Shown here piece after piece: positions 17,129 through 27,297 of a stretch of DNA of 64,000 nt. The translations under genes were made by a program, and so were the position numbers. This DNA is from Rhodovulum imhoffii (GTDB taxonomy: Bacteria; Pseudomonadota; Alphaproteobacteria; Rhodobacterales; Rhodobacteraceae), in the NCBI RefSeq assembly GCF_003046545.1, contig NZ_QAAA01000012.1:1-64000 (forward strand), given 5' to 3'. The notes under the pieces are model-generated. The model was not told the origin of the DNA, did not search any database, and saw only the letters and a program-made list of their open reading frames with translations. Position 1 is the stretch's first letter, and each line of letters begins with the position of its first letter.

Positions 17129-19675
17129 TCAGCCCGGCATCCGGTCGCGCAGTGCAAGCTGGGCCGCCGCCAGCCGCGCCACCGGCACCCGGAAGGGCGA
17201 ACAGGAAACATAGTCGAATCCAACACTACGGCAAAACGCGATGGATTCGGCATTCCCGCCATGCTCACCACAGATGGACAGGGTAATTCCTTTTCGTGCC
17301 TGCCGCCCGCGCTCCGCCCCGATGCGCAGCAATTCTCCAACGCCCTCGGTATCCAGGGAATGAAACGGATCCTCGTGGAACACATCCTGCTTGACGTAGG
17401 ACCCCATGAACCGCCCGGCATCGTCGCGCGACAGACCATAGGTCATCTGCGTCAGGTCGTTGGTGCCGAAACTAAGGAACGCCGCGTTCTGGGCGATGTC
17501 GCCGGCCCGCAAGGCCGCGCGCGGCGTTTCCACCATCACGCCAAGCCGGTAGTCGAAATCCGCCCCGCGCCGGCTGCGCAACCCGGCCGCGACGGAATCA
17601 ATGCGGGCCTTGACAAGCTCGACCTCCCGCATCGCGGAAACCAGCGGGATCATGATCTCGGGAACCACCGGCGCACCGGACCGATTCACGGCGATGGTCG
17701 CCTCGAAGATGGCCCGGGCCTGCATGTCGTAGATCTCCGGCACGGTAATGCCCAACCGAACCCCGCGCATCCCCAGCATCGGGTTGAATTCGCTCAGCGC
17801 CCGCACCCTGTGATTGACATCCGAAACGGGCAGCGACAACGCTTCGGCCAATTCCCGCACACCCTCGCGGGAATGGGGCAGGAACTCATGCAGAGGGGGA
17901 TCGAACAATCGGATACAGACCGGCAGCCCCTGCATGATCTCAAACAGGCGGGTGAAATCCTCCCGCTGCATGGGCAGCAAACGCGCAAGCACGGCGGCGC
18001 GGTCTTCGGCCTTGTCGGCAAAGATCATCTCGCGCATTACCGTAAGGCGGTCGTGATCGAAGAACATGTGCTCGGTCCGGCACAGCCCGATGCCATCCGC
18101 CCGGAACAACCGCGCCGTCTGGGCATCGGCCGGCGTGTCGGCATTGGCGCGTACGCTGATATCGCAAACGTCTTCAGCCCAGCCCATGAAAGCATGGAAC
18201 GCCTCGTCCAGGGCGGGCTCCAGCATCTGGACCTCCCCCATCAGGGCCTGCCCGCGGGTGCCGTCAACGGTCAGGATATCCCCCTCGCGCAGCTTGCGCC
18301 CGTCGGCCAGCACAAGCACCCCGTCGCGCAGGTTCAGCCGCATATCTGACACCCCGACCACGCAGGGCAAACCCAACCCCCGCGCGATCACGGCAGCGTG
18401 GCTGGTCATGCCGCCGCGTTCGGTCAGGACCGCGCTGGCGGCATGCATCCCCCGGATATCCTCGGGGCTGGTCTCCCGCCGCACGAGGATACACGGCTCC
18501 CCCCGCGCGGCGCTGGCCTGTGCCGCGGCCGACCCGAACACGATCCGCCCCGAAGCCGCCCCCGGACTGGCCGCGATCCCGGTGGCCACGACATCGCGCA
18601 CGCCCCTCGGGTCCACCTGGCTGTGCAAAAGCTCACTCACGGCGCGGGGTTCGACCCGCATCAGGGCCTCCTCACGCGGGATGATCCCATCCTCAACCAG
18701 GCTGACGGCCACCCGCACCGCCCCGCGCGCGCTGCGCACCACCCGCACCGCATCGAGAATGCGCAGGGTATTGGCCTCGATCGTGAATTCGATCTGCATT
18801 TCCTCGCGCAGGCCCTCCCGACAGATTGCCCCGTAACGGCAAAGCGCCCCATAGATTTCAGGACAGCTTTCCTCCAAAGACCGGCCGCGCGCATCCCGCA
18901 TCAGATAAAGCGCACCCTGCCCGCTGCCCAAAGCCTCACGCCCCTGGCTTTGGCTGAGATAGCGCCCGGTAATGCGCCTTTGCCCCGTTGCGCTATCGAT
19001 GAACTGAATCACGCCCGAACCACTCTCAAGCGGCCCCAGGCCCAGCGCCATGGCCTGTACCACCAGCCCCAGCCCCGCATCGGCCGGAGCCCCGCGGGCC
19101 TGCCGCAAAAGCCGCGCGGTCGTCCCTTCCCACGCCCGCGCCCGGGAACGCAGGACCTCCGCCAACTGGCGGCCGGGATCTTGCGGGAACGGCGTATCGG
19201 TTTCCTCCTCATAGGCGGCAAGGGCGGCGCGCAGCGTCTCGGGCGTTGCCTTTTCATCCTCGAACATGTCCGGATCCAGCCGCGCAACATGAACAGCATA
19301 AGCCTGGACGAACCGCAGGTAGAGCGCAGTCGCGGCGCCCTCCCCGTGGGTGTCGCACAAGGCGGCGTGGCGGGCATCGTTCATGCCGATATTCAGGATC
19401 GCCCCCGGCCCGCCCCAGTCAGGATCTTCGGAACTGGGCCGGACAGACACCAAAGGCGCTGCCCCAAAACCCTCCAGCAACGCCGCCATGTCGGGCATCT
19501 GGCCCTGTGCGATGCGATGCACCGCCTCAAACGAGAGCGCCACCGTGCGCGGAACCGGAAGATCCAGACGGATCAGGCGCTGCAAACACTTCGCCCGCCC
19601 GCCATGGAGCCCGGCGGCGATGTCCGCTTCCTGCGTGATCTCTGTGAACGCGGCAAACCCGGAAAATTTCTGCAC
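17129..19675 (-). CDS. Pyruvate phosphate dikinase-like PEP-utilising enzyme
   Basis: The 848-aa protein follows PPDK order: an N-terminal nucleotide-binding region (LHGGRAKCLQRLIRLDLPVP, PLVSVRPSSEDPDWGGPGA), the central phosphohistidine domain (LTERGGMTSHAAVIARGLGL with the catalytic His), and a C-terminal PEP/pyruvate TIM barrel with GIGLCRTEHMFF, FNPMLGMRGVRLG and the catalytic-Cys segment LSICGEHGGN. The ATP-grasp half is divergent: the usual FTRDPATGE segment reads QFIDSATGQRR. It may therefore be a variant dikinase. The start is a GTG at 19675 with AAAGG upstream. It lies 66 bp downstream of glyS. Confidence 0.85.
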   Translation of the reverse strand: MQKFSGFAAFTEITQEADIAAGLHGGRAKCLQRLIRLDLPVPRTVALSFEAVHRIAQGQMPDMAALLEGFGAAPLVSVRPSSEDPDWGGPGAILNIGMNDARHAALCDTHGEGAATALYLRFVQAYAVHVARLDPDMFEDEKATPETLRAALAAYEEETDTPFPQDPGRQLAEVLRSRARAWEGTTARLLRQARGAPADAGLGLVVQAMALGLGPLESGSGVIQFIDSATGQRRITGRYLSQSQGREALGSGQGALYLMRDARGRSLEESCPEIYGALCRYGAICREGLREEMQIEFTIEANTLRILDAVRVVRSARGAVRVAVSLVEDGIIPREEALMRVEPRAVSELLHSQVDPRGVRDVVATGIAASPGAASGRIVFGSAAAQASAARGEPCILVRRETSPEDIRGMHAASAVLTERGGMTSHAAVIARGLGLPCVVGVSDMRLNLRDGVLVLADGRKLREGDILTVDGTRGQALMGEVQMLEPALDEAFHAFMGWAEDVCDISVRANADTPADAQTARLFRADGIGLCRTEHMFFDHDRLTVMREMIFADKAEDRAAVLARLLPMQREDFTRLFEIMQGLPVCIRLFDPPLHEFLPHSREGVRELAEALSLPVSDVNHRVRALSEFNPMLGMRGVRLGITVPEIYDMQARAIFEATIAVNRSGAPVVPEIMIPLVSAMREVELVKARIDSVAAGLRSRRGADFDYRLGVMVETPRAALRAGDIAQNAAFLSFGTNDLTQMTYGLSRDDAGRFMGSYVKQDVFHEDPFHSLDTEGVGELLRIGAERGRQARKGITLSICGEHGGNAESIAFCRSVGFDYVSCSPFRVPVARLAAAQLALRDRMPG

Positions 19676-19741
19676 TGCGGCGCCTTTCCAACTTGGTGCA
19701 GAATACGCCGAAAGCCTCCGCAGGCAAGCGCGGCGTGCGCA

Positions 19742-21820
19742 CTAGCCCGTAATTCTTGTCAGGTCTGCAACTTTCAGACAGGTTTCGCTGATCCGGTACA
19801 GCAGATTCAGCCGGTTGCGGCGGACGATCTCATTCCCGGTGTTCACCTGAACGGTATCGAAAAACGCATCGATACGCGCGCGCAGCGCGGCCATTTCCGC
19901 CATCGCGGCGGCGAAATCTTCTGCCTCCAGGGCCGGGGCAAGCGCGGCTTCTGCCGTATCGAGCGCCTTGAAAAGCGCCGTCTCGCTCGCATCCGCAGCG
20001 AACTTTACATCCGCGCCAAAGCGGTATTCCACTCCGTCCTTCTCCTCGGCCTGGACAAGGATGTTGTAGGCTCGCCGGAAGCCTTGCAAAAGGTTTTCGC
20101 CATCCTCGGTCGCCAGGAACGCCTCCAGCGCGCGAACCCGCCTGACCAGCAATGTCAGGTCATCGGTTCCCGGCATGGCAAGGCAGGCATCGATCACGTC
20201 GTGGCGGATACCTTCCCCCTTCAGGTGCACCTTCAGTCGATCATGGAAAAACGACAGCAAATCGTCACGCACCGCGACTTCCGCCTGCGCACCAACCTGC
20301 GCCAGCCCGGCGTCGCAGACCGGAGCGAGCCGCAACCTCAGGTCGTTTTCCAGTAACAGCCGGATCACTCCCAGCGCGGCACGGCGCAGGGCGAACGGAT
20401 CCTTGGAGCCGGTGGGTTTTTCGTCGATCGCCCAAAATCCGGTCAGCGTATTCAGCTTGTCCGCCAGTGCAACGGCAACCGAAACCGGTGCGTCGGGCAC
20501 ATCGTCGCCAGGGCCAAGCGGGGCATAGTGCTCTTGCGCGGCACATGCAATGTCGCCGGGCAGGCCGGCGGCCTGCGCATAGTAACGCCCCATCAGCCCC
20601 TGAAGTTCCGGGAATTCGTAGACCATCTCGGAACTGAGATCGACCTTCGCCCAGCGCGCGGCCTGTTCGGCCAGGTCGGCATCGGCCCCGACGACAGGGG
20701 CGATACGGCGCGCCAGCATGGCAATTCGCCCGATCCGCTCCGCCTGAGACCCCAGCTTGCCCTGAAAGGTGACATGGCTCAGGGCCGCCCCCCATGACGC
20801 TCCCCCCGCCCTTGCCTCTCGCAGGTCGTTTTCCCAGAAGAACCGGGCATCGGACAGCCGCGCGGACAGCACCTTGCCATTACCGGCAAGGATAGTCGCC
20901 CCCCGGTCTTCGGTTTCACGGTTCGCCACAGTGATAAAACGCACGATCTTTCCGGTTTTCGGGTCACGGACCGAGAAGAACTTCTGGTGCTCCTTCATCG
21001 AGGTTTGCAAGACCTCCGGCGGCAGGTGGAGAAACTCTTCCCCGATCTCCCCCATCAGCACCACGGGCCACTCGACCAGGCCGGCCAACTCCTCCAGCAG
21101 GCCCTTGTCCTCGACCACCTCCAGCCCCTGCGCGAAAGCGAGATTGGTCGCGTCGTGCCAGATCCGGGCGGCGCGGTCGGTCTGATCCAGAACCACACGG
21201 GCACGCATCAGCTTCGCGGCGTAGTCATCGAAGGATACAACCGAAAACGGTTCCGGGGCCATGAAACGATGGCCGCGGGTCTCATCCCCGGCGCGCAACC
21301 CGTCCAGATCCAGCGGTACGACACGTGCGCCCTGATCATCGCGCAACAGGCACAGGATGGAATGCAGCGGGCGCACCCAGCGCAGGCTGCCCCGGCCCCA
21401 GCGCATGGATTTCGGCCACGGAAAAGACCGGATCGTCGCCTCCAGAACCTCGGCAACGAGGTCATCGGCCGGGCGGCCGGGCTTGTCGATCACGGCGAAC
21501 CAGAACCGTCCTTTCTTGTCGTCGCGGGTCTCAAGCCGATCCCTGGACAGGCCCGTGGCCCGGACGAACCCCTCCAGCGCCTTCTCGGGCGCGTCCACGC
21601 GGGGGCCTTTACGCTCTTCACGCAGGTCGGGGCTGCGGTCGGTCAGGTCTTCGACGGTCAGCGCCAGGCGGCGGGGGGTAGAAAAGGCCGCGGCAGACCC
21701 GTAGGTCAGACCCGCCTCAACCAACCCGCCGGTCACCAGCTTTTTCAGGGCTTCACGGGCATGCGATTGCATCCGGGCCGGGATTTCTTCGGAAAACAGT
21801 TCGATCAGAAGATCAGGCAT
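19742..21820 (-). CDS. glyS: Glycine--tRNA ligase beta subunit
   Basis: GlyS is the beta chain of the alpha2-beta2 bacterial glycyl-tRNA synthetase, carrying tRNA-recognition and HD-like/B3-B4-like domains. The 692-aa product opens with MPDLLIELFSEEIPARMQSH and has the HQKFFSVRDPKTGK, TGSKDPFALRRAALG and the C-terminal NRLNLLYRISE motifs, all diagnostic. AAGGAG precedes the ATG at 21820. It follows glyQ by 26 bp in the same transcript. Confidence 0.97.
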   Translation of the reverse strand: MPDLLIELFSEEIPARMQSHAREALKKLVTGGLVEAGLTYGSAAAFSTPRRLALTVEDLTDRSPDLREERKGPRVDAPEKALEGFVRATGLSRDRLETRDDKKGRFWFAVIDKPGRPADDLVAEVLEATIRSFPWPKSMRWGRGSLRWVRPLHSILCLLRDDQGARVVPLDLDGLRAGDETRGHRFMAPEPFSVVSFDDYAAKLMRARVVLDQTDRAARIWHDATNLAFAQGLEVVEDKGLLEELAGLVEWPVVLMGEIGEEFLHLPPEVLQTSMKEHQKFFSVRDPKTGKIVRFITVANRETEDRGATILAGNGKVLSARLSDARFFWENDLREARAGGASWGAALSHVTFQGKLGSQAERIGRIAMLARRIAPVVGADADLAEQAARWAKVDLSSEMVYEFPELQGLMGRYYAQAAGLPGDIACAAQEHYAPLGPGDDVPDAPVSVAVALADKLNTLTGFWAIDEKPTGSKDPFALRRAALGVIRLLLENDLRLRLAPVCDAGLAQVGAQAEVAVRDDLLSFFHDRLKVHLKGEGIRHDVIDACLAMPGTDDLTLLVRRVRALEAFLATEDGENLLQGFRRAYNILVQAEEKDGVEYRFGADVKFAADASETALFKALDTAEAALAPALEAEDFAAAMAEMAALRARIDAFFDTVQVNTGNEIVRRNRLNLLYRISETCLKVADLTRITG

Positions 21821-21846
21821 TTCAAGCTCCTTGCGGCGCGGCGGGC

Positions 21847-22770
21847 TCAGCCCTGCCAGCCCCCGGCTTCGGTTTGCACGAAAGCATCGGCACAGCGTTT
21901 GGCCAGCGCCCGCACCCGGCCGATATAGGCCTGACGCTCAGTCACCGAGATCACCCCCCGTGCATCCAGCAGGTTGAACACGTGGCTGGCCTTGATGCAC
22001 TGGTCATAGGCCGGGTGCACCATGATGATGCGCTTGCCGGTTTTCGGGTCTTCGTCGGGTGCATCCAGAATGCGGGCGCATTCGGCCTCGGCATCCCTGA
22101 AATGGGCGAACAGCGTGTCGGTATCGGCGACGTCGAAATTCCAGCGGGAGTATTCCTGCTCCGTCTGGCGGAAGATATCGCTGTATTTAAGGGCGATCGG
22201 GGCGTCCGGGTCGTTGTAGGGCATGTCCATTACGTGGTCGATCCCCAGGACATACATCGCCAGCCGCTCCAGCCCGTAGGTCAGTTCCCCCGAGACGGGG
22301 TGACAATCATGGCCGCCGACCTGTTGGAAATAGGTGAACTGGCTGACCTCCATGCCGTCGCACCAGACCTCCCAGCCCAGCCCCCAGGCGCCAAGCGTCG
22401 GGCTTTCCCAGTCATCCTCTACAAAGCGGATGTCGTGCAGATCCATGTCGATGCCGATGGCGGCAAGGCTGCCCAGATAGAGATCCTGGAAGTCCGGCGG
22501 GCTGGGTTTGATCAGCACCTGGAACTGGTAATAATGTTGCAGGCGGTTCGGGTTCTCGCCGTAACGCCCGTCCGTCGGCCGACGGGAGGGCTGAACATAA
22601 GCCGCCGCCCAATCGCGCGTACCGAGGCTGCGCAGCGTCGTGGCCGGGTGAAAGGTGCCCGCGCCCACCTCCATGTCATAGGGCTGAAGCACGGCGCATC
22701 CCTTTGCGGTCCAGTAGGTCTGAAGCCGCAGGATGATCTCCTGGAAACTGCGCGGGTTAGCCTTGGTCAT
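21847..22770 (-). CDS. glyQ: Glycine--tRNA ligase alpha subunit
   Basis: GlyQ is the catalytic alpha chain that activates glycine. The 307-aa product begins [20 protein letters not shown] and has the class II motifs [35 protein letters not shown] and ERLAMYVLG, close to the usual length of about 300. The ATG at 22770 is the family-typical start (MTKANPRSF); the open frame to 22806 would add 12 residues without support. It heads the glyQ-glyS-PPDK-like run on the minus strand. Confidence 0.97.
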   Translation of the reverse strand: MTKANPRSFQEIILRLQTYWTAKGCAVLQPYDMEVGAGTFHPATTLRSLGTRDWAAAYVQPSRRPTDGRYGENPNRLQHYYQFQVLIKPSPPDFQDLYLGSLAAIGIDMDLHDIRFVEDDWESPTLGAWGLGWEVWCDGMEVSQFTYFQQVGGHDCHPVSGELTYGLERLAMYVLGIDHVMDMPYNDPDAPIALKYSDIFRQTEQEYSRWNFDVADTDTLFAHFRDAEAECARILDAPDEDPKTGKRIIMVHPAYDQCIKASHVFNLLDARGVISVTERQAYIGRVRALAKRCADAFVQTEAGGWQG

Positions 22771-22905
22771 CGCGTCTTGCCCTGATGGTGGAAAACAGCG
22801 CCTCAATAGGCAAGCCGCGCCGAGGGGTCAACGGGGCGGGAAGGTTTGGCGTGCATTGCACCACGGCTTTGATAGGTTTCAAAAGGAATCAGACCGGGGT
22901 TGGGA

Positions 22906-24600
22906 ATGACAAGATTGATTGCGGCGGCCATGCTTTACGTACTGGCCGCCCTCGCCGCCGCCGCGCAGCAAAGCGCCTGGGTCCAGATCGAGGCGCACCC
23001 GACGCTGCGCCAGGCCGAGGACGCCGCCCGCGCCTATGCCGGACAATTCGGGGATGTGAACGCCTTCGACCTTGGCGCGGGATGGTACGCCATCGCGCTT
23101 GGTCCTTACAGCGCGGAAGGCGCCCGCACCCGCCTGCGTGAACTGAGGCGCGAACGCGCCATCCCGCCCGACAGCTTCGTGGCCGACGGCACACGCTATC
23201 ACCAGCAGGTCTGGCCCGCGGGCGGCGCGGCGCTGACCGCCCCCGCCCCGCAACCGCCCGCACTCCGGCCAGCCGCCGAAGAAACCGCTGCCGAAGCCCA
23301 TAGCGCGGAGCGCGCGCTCGACCGGGCGGCGCGGGAAAACGTGCAAAAAGCACTGCAATGGGAAGGGCATTACACCGGCACCGTCGATGGTTCCTTTGGC
23401 CCCGGCACCCGGAACGCAATGGCCGGCTGGCAGCGCGAATCCGGCCACGATCCCACCGGCATCCTGACCAGTGCCCAGCGCACCGCCTTGCTGGACGGCT
23501 ATCGCGCGACCCTTGACCGCCTTGGCATGGCCACGGTCGAAGACCTCCGCGCCGGCATCCGCATCGATCTGCCCGCCGGACTGGTCGCCTTCGACCGTCA
23601 TGAACTGCCCTTCGCCCATTACACCGCGAAAGACGGCGGCGCACTGCGCGTCCTGCTGATCAGCCAGCCCGGGGACCGGGACACGCTGGCAGGGCTTTAC
23701 AACATCCTCCAAACGCTGGAGATCGTGCCGATGCACGGCGCGCGGGAACTCAACCGCGACTTTTTCATCCTGACCGGTCAGGACAAAGATATCCACGCCT
23801 ACATCTACGCCCGGGCCCAGGACAGCGCCGTCAAGGGATTTGCCCTGGTCTGGCCGACAGGGGATGCGGCCCTGATGACCCGCGTGGCACAGATGATGCG
23901 CGACAGCTTCACCCCCCTGCCCGGCGTCCTGGAGGACAGCACCGATACCGTCCCCGAAACCCAAAGCATCGACCTGATGGCCGGCCTCGAAATCCGCCGC
24001 CCGGCGCTGACACGCAGCGGCTTCTACGTCGATGACGCGGGCAGCGTGCTGACCACCCCAGACGGGCTGGACCAATGCTCCCGCGTGACAATCGGGGAGG
24101 AGCAGGAGGCAACGCTCACCGCGATCGACATGCGGCTGGGGCTGGCTCTGCTTAAACCGCGTACACCGATCAGCCCCATCGCCTATGCCCGCTTTCGCGA
24201 AACGCCCCTGCGGCTTAACAGCGAGGTCGCCGTGGCCGGGTTCTCCTATGGGCATGTGCTGGGGCTGCCCGCCCTGACCTATGGCGAACTGGCCGATACC
24301 CGCGGGCTGGACGGGGACACCGCCCTGCGCCGGCTGGCCATCTCGACCCTGCCGGGAGACGTGGGCGGGCCGGTACTGGATGGTTCGGGCACGGTTTTGG
24401 GGGTCCTTCTCGCCTCCCCCGGCGGGACCCGCCGCCTGCCCCCCGATGTCGGTTTCGCCGCCAGTGCCGAATCTGTCGCGAAATTCCTGCAAACCGGTGG
24501 ACTCGCCGCCGCATTCACGGCGCCCGGCCCCTCCCTCGTCCCCGAGGATATTGCCGCCCATGCCGCCGATTTCACGGTCCAGGTGTCGTGCTGGAACTAG
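22906..24600 (+). CDS. SPOR-like / peptidoglycan-binding protein with a degenerate trypsin-like domain
   Basis: The 564-aa protein has a signal peptide (LIAAAMLYVLAALAAAAQ). Residues ~22-100 look like a SPOR-type repeat (WVQIEAHPTLRQAEDAARAY, WYAIALGPYS), and residues ~140-200 are a PG_binding_1 domain (NVQKALQWEGHYTGTVDGSF, AMAGWQRESG). After a linker, residues ~360-540 resemble a trypsin-like serine protease, but the triad positions are replaced: TNAH-type motif reads LTTPDGLD, the Asp motif reads RLGLALLKP, and GDSGGP reads GDVGGP. It is thus probably a periplasmic, peptidoglycan-associated pseudoprotease. The start is the ATG at 22906; a TTG at 22900 is in frame. It ends 1 bp before the convergent trkH stop. 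Confidence 0.82.
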   Translation: MTRLIAAAMLYVLAALAAAAQQSAWVQIEAHPTLRQAEDAARAYAGQFGDVNAFDLGAGWYAIALGPYSAEGARTRLRELRRERAIPPDSFVADGTRYHQQVWPAGGAALTAPAPQPPALRPAAEETAAEAHSAERALDRAARENVQKALQWEGHYTGTVDGSFGPGTRNAMAGWQRESGHDPTGILTSAQRTALLDGYRATLDRLGMATVEDLRAGIRIDLPAGLVAFDRHELPFAHYTAKDGGALRVLLISQPGDRDTLAGLYNILQTLEIVPMHGARELNRDFFILTGQDKDIHAYIYARAQDSAVKGFALVWPTGDAALMTRVAQMMRDSFTPLPGVLEDSTDTVPETQSIDLMAGLEIRRPALTRSGFYVDDAGSVLTTPDGLDQCSRVTIGEEQEATLTAIDMRLGLALLKPRTPISPIAYARFRETPLRLNSEVAVAGFSYGHVLGLPALTYGELADTRGLDGDTALRRLAISTLPGDVGGPVLDGSGTVLGVLLASPGGTRRLPPDVGFAASAESVAKFLQTGGLAAAFTAPGPSLVPEDIAAHAADFTVQVSCWN

Positions 24601-24601
24601 G

Positions 24602-26050
24602 TCACACGCGCCAGAATTTTACCGTCAGGATGGCATAGACCGCCAGAAGCTCCAGCCGCCCGATCAGCATCGTGGCTGACAGAATCCACTTTGCGGTATC
24701 ATTCAGAGAGGCGTAGTTGCCGGCGGGGCCGATGATATCGCCCAGCCCGGGCCCGATATTGGCCAGTGCCGCGGCCGCCCCCGAAAGCGCGGTCGTCGGG
24801 TCCAGACCGGTCGCGCCCAGCAACACCGAACTCGCGCCCAGAGTAACGACGAAATAGACGAAAAACGACATGACAGAAGATAGCACATCTTCAGCCACCG
24901 GCTGGCCGGCATAGCGCGGCTGAAACAGCCCGTGGGGCGTGTGAATCTTCCGGACCTGACCCCGGATCGAGGCGAACAGCAACTGGTAGCGGAATACCTT
25001 GATCGAACAGGAGGTCGAACCGGCGCAGCCCCCGATCAACCCGATGAAGAAAAACAGGGTCACCGGGAAAGTCCCCCAGAGCATGTAGTCATCGCTGGCA
25101 TACCCCGTACCGGTCAGAATCGACACCACGTTGAATAATGCCTTGCGGAATGCCTCCTCCTGCGGGAGGGGCGAATTGAACATCTTCCAGACCGCCACCG
25201 TCAGCACCAGACCTACGGCCAAGGCAAAAAACACCCGGATCTGGCTGTCACGCCACAGCGGCCGGGCATTGCCCGCCACGAACTGCACGTAACGCACGAA
25301 AGGCAACGCCGCGAGAAACATGAACAGCGCCCCCACGTATTCCGCCCCCGCGCCCAGTGCGCCGAAGGAACTGTCGTAATTGGCGAACCCTCCGGTCGCC
25401 AGCGTGGTCATCGCATGTACGATGGCATCGAACGGGCTCAGCCCCACGGCAAGATACGCCATCGCGCAAGCCCCTGTCAGCGCCACATAAACCCCGGAAA
25501 TACGGGATGCGATCTGGGTGGCGCGCGGCAGGATCTTGCCGAACGTGTCGAAGGATTCAGAGCGGAAGATCTGCATGCCCCCGATGCGTAGCTCGGGCAG
25601 GAACACCATCGCAACGACGATGATCCCGATGCCCCCATACCACTGCAACAACCCCCGCCACAGCAACAACCCCTTGGGCATGGTATCCAACCCCGCGAAC
25701 ACCGTCGCTCCCGTGGTCGTCAGGCCCGACATCGCCTCGAAGAACGCATCGACATACCGCGCCTCTGTCGCACCCAGAACGAAGGGAATGGCCCCGAAAA
25801 CCGGCAGCGCCAGCCAAACCCCTGTGGTCAGGAAAAAGGTCTGCTGAATCGAGAGGCGTGCCTCTACTCCATTGGCACATGCCAGCGCGATCAGCCCTCC
25901 GGTCAGCCCCGTAATCACGGCGCTTTCCAGAAACGCGGGCCAATGGTCATTGCCATAAAACAGATCGACGGCCAATGGCACCAACATGGTCGCGCCCAGA
26001 ACGGCGACCAGCAGGCCAATCACATATCCGACGGGGCGCAGGTCAAACAT
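24602..26050 (-). CDS. trkH: Trk/Ktr-type potassium uptake protein TrkH
   Basis: TrkH is the potassium-translocating membrane subunit that works with the NAD-binding TrkA. The 482-aa product has four MPM repeats with pore-loop motifs: MSGLTTTGATVF, TLATGGFANYDSS, LTGTGYASDDY, and NIGPGLGD, plus the conserved GGCAGSTSCSIKVFR segment. TrkA is not in this window. Start choice is between GTG at 26071 and ATG at 26050; I prefer the ATG as the start of MFDLRPVGYVIG. Neither has a strong ribosome site. Confidence 0.95.
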   Translation of the reverse strand: MFDLRPVGYVIGLLVAVLGATMLVPLAVDLFYGNDHWPAFLESAVITGLTGGLIALACANGVEARLSIQQTFFLTTGVWLALPVFGAIPFVLGATEARYVDAFFEAMSGLTTTGATVFAGLDTMPKGLLLWRGLLQWYGGIGIIVVAMVFLPELRIGGMQIFRSESFDTFGKILPRATQIASRISGVYVALTGACAMAYLAVGLSPFDAIVHAMTTLATGGFANYDSSFGALGAGAEYVGALFMFLAALPFVRYVQFVAGNARPLWRDSQIRVFFALAVGLVLTVAVWKMFNSPLPQEEAFRKALFNVVSILTGTGYASDDYMLWGTFPVTLFFFIGLIGGCAGSTSCSIKVFRYQLLFASIRGQVRKIHTPHGLFQPRYAGQPVAEDVLSSVMSFFVYFVVTLGASSVLLGATGLDPTTALSGAAAALANIGPGLGDIIGPAGNYASLNDTAKWILSATMLIGRLELLAVYAILTVKFWRV

Positions 26051-26089
26051 GGCCGCAAGGCTTGTCTGCACTCCCGCGTGCTGTCAAGC

Positions 26090-27190
26090 TCAGCCGCCGT
26101 GGTACAGGGATTGGAACAACCGCGGGTCGAGGCTTTGGGTTGCGAAAGTTTCGCCCTCGCTCAGCACGCTGACGGCATCGTGACTGTGAAGGCTTTCCTG
26201 GTGGCTGGCCACGACACGGAAATCGCCCACACGCGGGTCGTTCTGCAACCCCTCACAAAAAAGCCGCGCCGCATCCTCCACGAAAACCGGATGGGCGGCG
26301 TTCAGTTCGGCGAATGCCTGTTCGTCCTCCCGCTTGACCATCACCTGCGTTTCCGTGGGCACGGCCGCGCGGCAAATGTCGATCAGATCCTCGAACCACA
26401 GGCATCCGCCGGTTTCGTCAAGCACCACGGAAAGACGCGCCACAGAGCGTTGGGAATGCGGCGTTGCAAGCTGCCCGCGCATTTGCCGGGCGTGTTCCGA
26501 CAGCTCCAGCGAACACGGGCAGGTTGAAGAGTAGACATAATCCAGATGCATGATCTTCCTCGAAACGCCTGCCTGCTCCACCAGTTCCAGTGCGATATCG
26601 TAATACTGGTATCCCTCCAGCCCCGAGCGCAGCGACGGCACCTTCACCGGGAAGGAAAAACGCATCATGATCCGCGCGTCGAAACTGTCCAGATCCGCCT
26701 TGTAGCTTTCCAGCGCGGCTTCGATCACCTCAAAGCTGAAGGTACGCTCCGCGTGGCCGTAAAAGCTGCGGATAATACGCGACATGTTGATGCCTTTCTT
26801 CTCGGCCTCCAGGCTGACCGTGCCGGTGACCGATGTCTCCAGCGTCAGGTCCCCGTTGTCGCGGGTATGAAACCGGATCGGCAGGCGGAAATTCGAAATG
26901 CCGACATGCTGAATCTGCTGACGTGCGCCCCGGATCAGGCTGGCAGGGCCGTTCTGCAGGTCTGGCATGGTGTCCTTATAGGCCGAATCGGCCACGAACT
27001 CCTCCGGATAGCGTCGGCTGAGCGGCGGATAGTTCGTTCCCCGCCCCGGTAAAATATTCCTCAGCGCCGGATCGAGCATTCCCCGCTCATCCTCGGTAGC
27101 CGCTGCGGCCCAACTGCGCAAAAGTTCCAGCGCGTCTCGGGCCTCGTCGAGGCTTGGCAGGCGGTCCGGATCCCGGTCATGCATGTTCAT
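26090..27190 (-). CDS. folE2: GTP cyclohydrolase FolE2 (type IB)
   Basis: FolE2 converts GTP to dihydroneopterin triphosphate, the entry step of folate synthesis, and unlike FolE does not strictly need zinc. The 366-aa product carries the family signatures QHVGISNFRLPI, GTVSLEAEKKGINMSRI, SFPVKVPSLRSGLEG, and the conserved catalytic Cys in YVYSSTCPCSLEL, plus the VKREDEQAFAELN Glu segment. AAGGA sits eight bases before the ATG at 27190; an ATG two codons later is an alternative. It fits with folB and folP elsewhere in the window. The longer N-terminus is usual for proteobacterial FolE2. Confidence 0.96.
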   Translation of the reverse strand: MNMHDRDPDRLPSLDEARDALELLRSWAAAATEDERGMLDPALRNILPGRGTNYPPLSRRYPEEFVADSAYKDTMPDLQNGPASLIRGARQQIQHVGISNFRLPIRFHTRDNGDLTLETSVTGTVSLEAEKKGINMSRIIRSFYGHAERTFSFEVIEAALESYKADLDSFDARIMMRFSFPVKVPSLRSGLEGYQYYDIALELVEQAGVSRKIMHLDYVYSSTCPCSLELSEHARQMRGQLATPHSQRSVARLSVVLDETGGCLWFEDLIDICRAAVPTETQVMVKREDEQAFAELNAAHPVFVEDAARLFCEGLQNDPRVGDFRVVASHQESLHSHDAVSVLSEGETFATQSLDPRLFQSLYHGG

Positions 27191-27297
27191 CCGGTCGTCC
27201 TTTTTGCGTCGTCCTTCCCCTCAAGATGGGGCTGCGGCACGATAATTCCAATTCAAATTACCAGTGTTACGCAAACCGGCGCCGGTCGGATCACCCG

